Shown: piece by piece, positions 1 to 5,009 of the stretch | Position numbering within the stretch: the stretch's first letter is position 1 | Layout: each line of letters opens with the position of its first letter | Source: Flavobacteriales bacterium | Lineage (GTDB): Bacteria; Bacteroidota; Bacteroidia; Flavobacteriales_D; Crocinitomicaceae | Assembly (NCBI GenBank): GCA_018665005.1 | Contig: JABJEE010000102.1 | Location: forward strand, 1 to 7,986 | Length of the DNA: 7,986 nt | Direction of reading: 5' to 3' | The notes under the pieces: model-generated | The model's input: the letters and a program-made list of their open reading frames with translations, nothing else | What the model was told of the DNA's origin: nothing | Databases searched by the model: none | Made by a program: the position numbers and the translations under genes

Positions 1-334
1 CTTTAGGAACCATTATCCATCCATCTGAATTAATAATGTGTATGTATTCTGATTTGATCAAGATATTCTGAAAACAATTTTCATTCATGAATATTTCATT
101 ACCATCTGATTGTAATTCCGATTTGTTTTTAAGTGTCACGATAGCTCCATCATCAAACCTAAGCTCATAATTTTCTGTTTGATGAAAATAACCACACCAA
201 TTGGCATTTTCTACAGCATCGAGTAATTGTTGATTAGAATATTGCGCACCCAAGATGATATCATGGTGCTTTACTTGTCCCATTCCATATGAATACATCA
301 TAAGGAAAAGGATAAATGAAGTTATCGTTTTCAT
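1..334 (-). CDS. Secreted hypothetical protein, 3' end beyond the left edge
   Basis: An open frame begins with ATG at 334 and runs without a stop to the left edge, giving 111 visible residues. The N-terminus (MKTITSFILFLMMYSYGMGQ) is a signal peptide: Lys2, then a hydrophobic stretch, then a likely cleavage before the Gln at about residue 20, a common Bacteroidota pattern. There is no lipobox Cys, so the product is probably periplasmic or secreted rather than a lipoprotein. The visible mature part is polar, has two Cys (in NWCGYF and ENCFQN), and reads like short beta strands (for example YELRFDDGAIVTLKN). I do not recognise the family and no catalytic motif is visible. A TAnnTTTG promoter box lies 32 bases upstream of the start, which supports both the start and independent transcription. 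The coding call is fairly firm; the function is unknown and the C-terminus cannot be judged. Confidence 0.72.
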   Translation of the reverse strand, partial: MKTITSFILFLMMYSYGMGQVKHHDIILGAQYSNQQLLDAVENANWCGYFHQTENYELRFDDGAIVTLKNKSELQSDGNEIFMNENCFQNILIKSEYIHIINSDGWIMVPK

Positions 335-366
335 AGTAATACAGTTCTACCTAAATCAAATAGGTT

Positions 367-374
367 CAAACATA
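367..374 (-). promoter_or_regulatory. Predicted -7 promoter element of the left-edge secreted gene
   Basis: Read on the minus strand this is TATGTTTG, a perfect match to the Bacteroidota -7 consensus TAnnTTTG. It ends 32 bases before the ATG at 334. The -33 element is poor: only a TTTT run lies at roughly the right distance, with no clear TTG. The box is what is seen; promoter function is inferred. Confidence 0.42.
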
Positions 375-376
375 TT

Positions 377-394
377 ATGCTTGAGAGTAAGCAT
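377..394. repeat. Perfect 6-bp inverted repeat, possible operator
   Basis: ATGCTT (377-382) and AAGCAT (389-394) form a perfect inverted repeat around a six-base spacer. It sits directly upstream of the predicted -7 box at 367-374, in the spacer of that promoter, where a dimeric regulator could compete with RNA polymerase. It is not followed by a T-tract, so a terminator is unlikely. Six-base arms can occur by chance in AT-rich DNA, so the operator role is only a suggestion. Confidence 0.25.
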
Positions 395-597
395 TAAAAC
401 TTAAGAAATTGAATCGATGTCTTTTTGGTTCATAGTAAATTAAAAACCTATAAATGAAGCCTTTAATTTAAATAAATCGATTATTGAAAATGGTTTAGTT
501 TTATAGTTTTAAGTTTGATATTGTCCGTTTAATTTATAGTCTAGTTGGACGTAAATATAACGCAATGAAAAGAATCATCAAAATATATTCAAAAAAA

Positions 598-1167
598 TTA
601 ATCAACACAATTGCAGGGCGCATCAAAAAGGATGTGAACAAGTGGCAATTTCTCTGAAATAGCTTTTTGTTTTTTTGCATTCATCATCAAACCTCTCAGG
701 TCTAGTTCTTCCATGTTTTTTAAATCTTGTAATCCGTGGCCAAGATCGCTAATCGGATTATTATACAAATCTAATTTTCTTAACTGAGTACATAGACTAA
801 TGGCGTCAGGAATAAACCCGATTTGATTACTACTAATGACTATTTCTTTTATTTTTTTCAATTGAAACAAAGATTCAGGAAACACCTCAAAATTATTCTT
901 TCGAAGATTGACGAATTCAAGCTGATCAAAAACTGAAATAGAATCTGGAATGTTTTTGATTTTATTTTTTGAAAGGTCTAAAGCGACTAAATTCTTGTAT
1001 CTAAATATCTCTTTAGGAAAATGCGTCAATTTCTGTCTTGTGATTTTTAAATATTGAACAGAGTCTGAATGTATTAGTGATGCTTGTTTTAAAGATAAAA
1101 AGTTTTGAGAAAAAGCACAATAAGAACTACTTGTTAGTATTAAAATAATTGCGAATATTTTTCTCAT
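598..1167 (-). CDS. Small exported leucine-rich-repeat protein
   Basis: This 189-residue protein carries about five leucine-rich repeats in a strict 23-residue period, of the type LxxLxLxxNxLxxxPxxIxxLxx. The repeat starts, counted from the chosen ATG, are near residues 60, 83, 106 and 129, with a degenerate repeat before them and a partial one after. The ATG at 1167 is preferred over the in-frame ATG at 1194. From 1167 the protein begins with a clean signal peptide (MRKIFAIILILTSSSYCAFS, then Gln), whereas the longer form buries it behind nine polar residues. The Cys in the signal does not sit in a proper lipobox, so signal peptidase I cleavage is likelier. The C-terminus ends PCNCVD, with two closely spaced Cys. 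LRRs of this kind bind proteins or other ligands; the partner is unknown. The gene overlaps the 3' end of ribF by 41 bases on the same strand, so it is probably co-transcribed with it. No T9SS sorting domain is present. Confidence 0.82.
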   Translation of the reverse strand: MRKIFAIILILTSSSYCAFSQNFLSLKQASLIHSDSVQYLKITRQKLTHFPKEIFRYKNLVALDLSKNKIKNIPDSISVFDQLEFVNLRKNNFEVFPESLFQLKKIKEIVISSNQIGFIPDAISLCTQLRKLDLYNNPISDLGHGLQDLKNMEELDLRGLMMNAKKQKAISEKLPLVHILFDAPCNCVD

Positions 1168-2071
1168 CAATTTGAATCTGCTTCTTAAGTTCATCTAAAT
1201 TATCGAAAGTTTTTTCTTTTCTAATAAATTGACGAAATAAGATAACAACTTTCTCGCCATAAATGTCTTCATCAAAATCAAATAAATGGACCTCATATTT
1301 TTTTTGCTCAGCTGATTTATTTTGAACCGTAGGATTCATACCAATATTCATCATCCCAAAATGCTTCTCGTCTTTTATTTTAATTTCGACAGCATAAACC
1401 CCATCTAAAGGCATTATTTTTAACTCATTTGTAAGTTTGAGATTAATGGTTGGATAGCCAAGCTCTCTACCTATCATTTTTCCCTGTATAACCTCACCAC
1501 CAATTTGAAAAGGTTTACCCAAAAAGTCATTTGCTTTATCAATATTCCCTTCTGTAATGGAGTTTCTGATTTTAGTAGAACTGACATTTACTTCGTTTAT
1601 CTCTTCAGCAGGTATTTCAATGACGTCAAAGTCAAACATATCTGCTGCTTCCTTTAAAAACTCAATGTTTCCCTCTCGGTTTCTTCCGAACTGATGATCG
1701 TATCCAATTACCAGCTTCCTAACCCTCAATTTATGAACCAAGATGTCCCTTACAAATTCAAAAGCAGTCAAACGAGAAAATTCTTTGTTGAAAGGATAAA
1801 TAATTAGATTATCCAAACCAAAATCTTGAAGACTCTCGATTTTCTCATCAATGGTTTGAATTAATTTTAAATTGTGACTATCAGGAAAAATCACCATTCT
1901 TGGGTGAGGATAAAAAGTAAACAACAAAGATTCCCCTTTGATGGACTTTGCTTCTTTTTTTAATTTGGTCAATATTTTTTGGTGCCCCAGATGTACACCA
2001 TCGAAAGTTCCTATAGTTACTACTGAATTATTAAATTCAGCCAAATCATTTAAATCCCGAAATATCTTCAC
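1127..2071 (-). CDS. ribF: Bifunctional riboflavin kinase / FAD synthetase
   Basis: RibF phosphorylates riboflavin to FMN and then adenylylates FMN to FAD in the cytoplasm. The N-terminal nucleotidyltransferase domain shows GTFDGVHLGH (residues 21-30 from the GTG start) with the HxGH motif, YDHQFGRNREG (124-134), and the SSTKIR motif (164-169). The C-terminal riboflavin kinase domain shows GKMIGRELGYPTINL (197-211), including the PTxN metal/nucleotide motif, then DGVYAVE, MNIGMNPTV and YEVHLFDF, whose Glu260 is the expected catalytic base. The frame can be opened at a TTG at 2092, but I place the start at GTG 2071. That gives 314 residues, the usual RibF length, and the N-terminus (M/V)KIFRDL typical of Bacteroidota RibF. 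The TTG would also lie inside a TAnnTTTG promoter box. The gene is divergent from the S46 peptidase and overlaps the downstream LRR gene. All key motifs are intact. Confidence 0.96.
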   Translation of the reverse strand: MKIFRDLNDLAEFNNSVVTIGTFDGVHLGHQKILTKLKKEAKSIKGESLLFTFYPHPRMVIFPDSHNLKLIQTIDEKIESLQDFGLDNLIIYPFNKEFSRLTAFEFVRDILVHKLRVRKLVIGYDHQFGRNREGNIEFLKEAADMFDFDVIEIPAEEINEVNVSSTKIRNSITEGNIDKANDFLGKPFQIGGEVIQGKMIGRELGYPTINLKLTNELKIMPLDGVYAVEIKIKDEKHFGMMNIGMNPTVQNKSAEQKKYEVHLFDFDEDIYGEKVVILFRQFIRKEKTFDNLDELKKQIQIDEKNIRNYFNTNK

Positions 2072-2089
2072 TTGGTATAGACTAAACCG

Positions 2090-2097
2090 CAAATTTA
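2090..2097 (-). promoter_or_regulatory. Predicted -7 promoter element of ribF
   Basis: On the minus strand this reads TAAATTTG, a perfect match to TAnnTTTG, ending 18 bases before the GTG start of ribF at 2071. No TTG lies at a normal 17-23 base spacing upstream; the nearest TTTG (at 2127-2130) is 29 bases away, so the promoter is incomplete by eye. If real, transcription would begin downstream of the TTG at 2092, which supports the GTG start. Confidence 0.35.
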
Positions 2098-2159
2098 GGT
2101 ATTTGTTGGGTATTGTCTTTCTCTTTCAAATGATTACTTATATTTTTAACAAAAATAAA

Positions 2160-4229
2160 ATGACTATGAAAATTTTAAATATTACACTTTTAAGCATCTT
2201 TCTCCATTTTGTATCATGGGCTGATGAAGGAATGCTCATCCCCTCATTGATTAAAGCATTCGAATCTGATATGAAAGCAAAAGGCATGAAACTATCAGCA
2301 GAGGACATCTACAGCGTGAATCAATCTAGCATTAAAGATGCGATCTTTCAATTTGGAGGAGGGTGTACTTCAGAAATTGTTTCAAGTAAAGGCCTATTAT
2401 TAACCAATCATCATTGTGGCTATTCTCAAATACAATCACATTCTTCACTTGAAAATAATTACATCGAAAATGGTTATTGGGCAAAAGACTTAAGTGAAGA
2501 ATTAGCGAATCCTGGACTAACCGCGATGAGAATTGTAAGAATAGAAGATGTTACCCAAAAAATAAAAGACGGTTTGAGCATCGATCAAATTGTTCAAGAA
2601 GCTATAGAAGGAACGCATTACGAAGGAGAAGTAAAAGCGTTTAATTATGGAAATGATTACTATCTAATGGTAAAAGAAACATTTCTAGATATTCGGTTTG
2701 TTGGAACACCCCCAAACTCTATTGGTAAATTTGGTGGTGACACAGACAATTGGATATGGCCACGACATACTGGAGACTTTTCAGTTTTTAGGATTTACGC
2801 AGGGAAAGACAATAAACCAGCAGTTTACTCTGAAGACAATGTGCCATACAGTCCCTTGCACACTCTTCCCATTTCTATGAAAGAACGCAAACCGGGGGAT
2901 TTCACAATGGTTTATGGGTTTCCGGGAAGAACAGAACAGCATGTAAGCTCGAGTTATTTGGAACAAATTATAACCAAAGAAAGACCCGCTAGAATCAGAA
3001 TGAGAGACTTATCACTTTCAGTAATTGATAAAGCCATGAAGAATTCGGAATTGGTCCGAATACAATACGCCTCTAAACAGGCGAGAATCTCAAATGCTTG
3101 GAAAAAATGGATAGGGCAAATTGATGGTTTAAAGCGATTAGATGCAGTTGCTTTAAAGAGGAAAACAGAAACTGATTTCACAAAAAGAGCAAACTCAAAT
3201 AAAGAATGGAAGGAGAAGTATGGGTCAATTATTGAACAACTAAACACTCTTTCCGATGAATCCTTTGATCTTGAATTCAAATATGCTATGGGTGTGGAAT
3301 ATTTCTATTACTCAGGACCAGAATACTTCAAATTGATTCGTTCTACAAACGATTTGATTATGAATTTCAATAAATATGAAGAAAATGGAAAACTTGAAGA
3401 AAAGAAAACAGCGCTTATTCAAGGAGCCAAAAGTTTTTTCAAAAACTACAATCAAGAAATTGATGCAGAAATATTTACCCTGTTAACTAATGAATACCTT
3501 AAGAACGTCTCGTTAAAAACATTGATCACGGCCGGTACAATCTATCAAAAATCAAATTTTACGGATTTGGACAGGTATACAAAATTCATTGAAAAATTTA
3601 ATGCAAAAAGTGTCAAAAAACTGAAAAAAGATAAAGGTTATGTTCATTACAAAGAGCTATATTCTAATTGGTATTCTGAGGTAATTCCAAGCTATCGAAG
3701 CTATTCCAATGAACGAACAGAATTATTGCAAAAATACGTTGCGGGTAAGCTGGAAATGTTTCCCAATAAAAAACATTGGCCAGATGCCAATAGTACATTG
3801 CGAATTAGCTTTGGTCAATTGGAAGGATCAACTCCTGCAGACGGCAAAATTTACTCAGAACACACCACGCTTGATGGTATCATTGCCAAATATAATTCTG
3901 GAAATCCAGACTTTAAGCTTAAGCCAAGAATGCTTGAAATGTATAAATCAAAAGACTATGGGAACTATGCTCAGGATGGAGAGCTCTGGGTTTGTTTCTC
4001 AGGCTCTAACCACACAACTGGAGGGAATTCGGGTTCTCCTGTTATCGATGGCGAAGGCAACCTGATGGGAATAAATTTTGACAGAAGCTGGGAGAGCACC
4101 ATGAGTGATTACATGTTTGATCCAAATCGATGCAGAAATATTGTTGTCGATATTAAATATGTACTCTGGGTAATTGACAAATACTCAAATGCCAGTCACC
4201 TCATTAAAGAAATGGAATTAAAAAATTGA
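2160..4229 (+). CDS. S46 family dipeptidyl-peptidase, DPP11-type (Asp/Glu-specific)
   Basis: This exported serine exopeptidase of family S46 removes dipeptides from the N-terminus of oligopeptides, normally in the periplasm, feeding amino-acid catabolism. From the ATG at 2160 it is 689 residues (687 from the ATG at 2166), close to the roughly 700-720 of the family. The frame stays open back to 1938, but that part is antisense to ribF and lacks a signal. The signal peptide ends near SWA, followed by DEG, as usual in S46. The chymotrypsin-like triad is His85 (TNHHCG), Asp206 (WPRHTGDF) and Ser624 (GGNSGSP). Asn197-Trp198, Asn312 (ISNAWKKW) and Asp641 match the positions known to hold the substrate amino group. 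Arg642, exactly 18 residues after the catalytic Ser, matches Arg673 of Porphyromonas DPP11, which selects acidic P1 residues; DPP7 has Gly there. The gene is monocistronic, with a strong terminator downstream. A near-consensus TATATTTT (2139-2146) is its only weak promoter candidate. Confidence 0.95.
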   Translation: MTMKILNITLLSIFLHFVSWADEGMLIPSLIKAFESDMKAKGMKLSAEDIYSVNQSSIKDAIFQFGGGCTSEIVSSKGLLLTNHHCGYSQIQSHSSLENNYIENGYWAKDLSEELANPGLTAMRIVRIEDVTQKIKDGLSIDQIVQEAIEGTHYEGEVKAFNYGNDYYLMVKETFLDIRFVGTPPNSIGKFGGDTDNWIWPRHTGDFSVFRIYAGKDNKPAVYSEDNVPYSPLHTLPISMKERKPGDFTMVYGFPGRTEQHVSSSYLEQIITKERPARIRMRDLSLSVIDKAMKNSELVRIQYASKQARISNAWKKWIGQIDGLKRLDAVALKRKTETDFTKRANSNKEWKEKYGSIIEQLNTLSDESFDLEFKYAMGVEYFYYSGPEYFKLIRSTNDLIMNFNKYEENGKLEEKKTALIQGAKSFFKNYNQEIDAEIFTLLTNEYLKNVSLKTLITAGTIYQKSNFTDLDRYTKFIEKFNAKSVKKLKKDKGYVHYKELYSNWYSEVIPSYRSYSNERTELLQKYVAGKLEMFPNKKHWPDANSTLRISFGQLEGSTPADGKIYSEHTTLDGIIAKYNSGNPDFKLKPRMLEMYKSKDYGNYAQDGELWVCFSGSNHTTGGNSGSPVIDGEGNLMGINFDRSWESTMSDYMFDPNRCRNIVVDIKYVLWVIDKYSNASHLIKEMELKN

Positions 4230-4239
4230 GCACAAAAAA

Positions 4240-4270
4240 AAGGGCGAATCCCTCGCCCTTAATTTTTTTT
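4240..4270. terminator. Bidirectional rho-independent terminator
   Basis: AAGGGCGA (4240-4247) pairs perfectly with TCGCCCTT (4253-4260) around a five-base loop, followed by a run of eight T (4263-4270). It lies 10 bases after the S46 stop codon. An A-run precedes the hairpin (4234-4241), so a minus-strand transcript from the small lipoprotein gene would also meet hairpin plus U-tract. It therefore probably ends both convergent genes. This is the strongest terminator in the window. Confidence 0.9.
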
Positions 4271-4282
4271 GTTGAGTGGTAA

Positions 4283-4399
4283 CTATTTAGCCTCCTCAGA
4301 CGCTTCCGGAGAAGCCTCTTCTGATGCATCACCACAAGCAGACAAAGTAACTAAAGATACAGCTGCAGCCAACATGATAATAGAAAAAATCTTTTTCAT
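4283..4399 (-). CDS. Tiny acidic lipoprotein (38 residues)
   Basis: A short frame from ATG 4399 to TAG 4283 encodes a complete lipoprotein precursor. It has a basic start (MKK), a hydrophobic core, and a good lipobox LSAC with Cys22. The mature part is only 17 residues, CGDASEEASPEASEEAK, strongly acidic (one Asp, five Glu) and built from two copies of ASEEA joined by SPE. The two 15-base units (4313-4327 and 4289-4303) differ at three positions, all synonymous third bases, which argues that the peptide itself is under selection. Support for a real gene is unusual for this size: a near-ideal promoter 31 bases upstream and a shared strong terminator 13 bases downstream. Short acidic lipoproteins with Glu/Ala-rich tails occur in Bacteroidota, but I cannot name a family or function. 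Attachment to the outer membrane is likely. Whether it faces the surface is open: acidic residues after the Cys resemble known surface-export signals of this phylum. Confidence 0.82.
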   Translation of the reverse strand: MKKIFSIIMLAAAVSLVTLSACGDASEEASPEASEEAK

Positions 4400-4430
4400 A
4401 ATAATTTATTTTAATTGGTTTTTAACGAGG

Positions 4431-4460
4431 CAAAAGTACAACTAATTTTTAATTAAACAA
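4431..4460 (-). promoter_or_regulatory. Bacteroidota-type promoter of the tiny lipoprotein
   Basis: On the minus strand, TTG (4458-4460) is followed after exactly 19 bases by TACTTTTG (4431-4438). This fits the Bacteroidota housekeeping consensus TTG-N19-TAnnTTTG. The box ends 31 bases before the ATG, leaving an AT-rich leader without a Shine-Dalgarno sequence, as usual in this phylum. It is the best promoter match in the window and suggests strong, independent expression. Confidence 0.7.
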
Positions 4461-4469
4461 GAAAATAGA

Positions 4470-4484
4470 AATCCGTATCGGATT
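4470..4484 (-). terminator. Weak hairpin after the DUF4783-like gene
   Basis: AATCCG and CGGATT form a six-base-pair stem with a three-base loop, 12 bases past the stop codon at 4497. On the minus strand it is followed by TCTATTTTCTTG, an imperfect U-rich tract. It lies just upstream of the -33 TTG of the lipoprotein promoter and would separate that gene from its neighbour. The stem is short, so termination may be partial. Confidence 0.4.
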
Positions 4485-4496
4485 AAGAAAAAACTT

Positions 4497-4871
4497 TTAT
4501 TTACTGATCCGGATACTTTCGATTTTATTTTCTTGCTTTGAAAAAGAAAACAACACAGTGAATTTATTTACCGAAACGCTGTAATATGCAACAGAAAAAA
4601 TTTCTTCATCCGAGTTTTTCCCCTGAAAAGTATATTCAAATTCACCTTTGGGATAATCATTAAAAAAATCGTTTAATACCATAGTGGCCTGGGAATGGTT
4701 ATAAATACCCTCTTCCCCATCGAGCATTAAAAGCACAACATCTTCACAGTTGGAAATGATATACTCCGAGTTATTCGATTCAAATGAATTTTCTATTTCT
4801 GAGTAGGGAAGATCACTAGGGTAGGAAAACCCAAAAAGTAGAAATTGAAAATAAATAAGGGCACTAGCCAT
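4497..4871 (-). CDS. DUF4783-like exported protein
   Basis: This 124-residue protein resembles the Bacteroidota family DUF4783 (small NTF2-like secreted proteins of unknown function). An N-terminal hydrophobic stretch (about residues 1-17) is followed by a helical segment (EIENSFESNNSEYI), a 'VVLLMLDGEEGIYNHSQA' segment, then the characteristic NDFFNDYPKGEF and FQGKNSDEE blocks and a closing beta-rich part ending IESIRISK. No catalytic residues are evident. The start is fixed: the ATG at 4871 is preceded three codons upstream by an in-frame TAA. The predicted signal peptide is odd because it has no Lys or Arg before the hydrophobic core. An in-frame ATG encoding MKVVK lies 33 bases upstream but is cut off by two stop codons, hinting that the original N-terminus may have been lost. 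The family assignment is from memory of the pattern; the function is unknown. Confidence 0.72.
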   Translation of the reverse strand: MASALIYFQFLLFGFSYPSDLPYSEIENSFESNNSEYIISNCEDVVLLMLDGEEGIYNHSQATMVLNDFFNDYPKGEFEYTFQGKNSDEEIFSVAYYSVSVNKFTVLFSFSKQENKIESIRISK

Positions 4872-4916
4872 TGTAATATTTTAGTATTATTTAACAACTT
4901 TCATGCCATGCTCACA

Positions 4917-4945
4917 CAAATAAAAGTCAAAAAATGAATACACAA
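4917..4945 (-). promoter_or_regulatory. Possible promoter of the DUF4783-like gene
   Basis: On the minus strand, TTG (4943-4945) is followed after 18 bases by TTTATTTG (4917-4924), one mismatch from TAnnTTTG. It ends 45 bases before the ATG at 4871. The spacing is good and the -7 match imperfect, so this is a tentative call. Confidence 0.35.
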
Positions 4946-4962
4946 GATAGAAAAGATATTTA

Positions 4963-4986
4963 AATAAAAAAAGAACTTTTTTTATT
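4963..4986. terminator. AT-only hairpin downstream of the T9SS gene
   Basis: AATAAAAAAAG (4963-4973) and CTTTTTTTATT (4976-4986) form an 11-base perfect inverted repeat with a two-base gap, 23 bases past the stop of the T9SS gene. Only one base pair is G:C, so the hairpin is weak and the loop tight. It may serve as a weak terminator or 3' stabiliser. The rest of 4872-5009 holds only the putative promoter of the neighbouring gene. Confidence 0.3.
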
Positions 4987-5009
4987 CGATAATAACGGAT
5001 TATAATTTA

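Noticed and set aside
335..597. The 263-base gap was searched for a small RNA, tRNA or attachment site.
   Set aside because: No cloverleaf, strong hairpin or direct repeat pair was seen; only the promoter box and the short inverted repeat stand out.
510..657. A plus-strand TAAGTTTG box (510-517) followed by a 30-codon frame (565-657, MKRIIKIYSKK...).
   Set aside because: The frame is short and Lys/Ile-rich as expected from AT-rich DNA, runs antisense into the LRR gene, and the only TTG upstream is 23 bases from the box. Not enough to call a gene or an antisense RNA.
1938..2159. The S46 peptidase frame stays open for 74 codons upstream of its start, overlapping ribF on the opposite strand.
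   Set aside because: The extension is antisense to the conserved N-terminal FAD-synthetase motifs of ribF, has no signal peptide at its start, and would bury the clear signal peptide that begins at 2160/2166.
2698..4065. Several 60-118-codon frames inside the S46 gene on both strands.
   Set aside because: They are shadows of a gene with all its catalytic motifs intact; their translations show no domain and they lack promoters.
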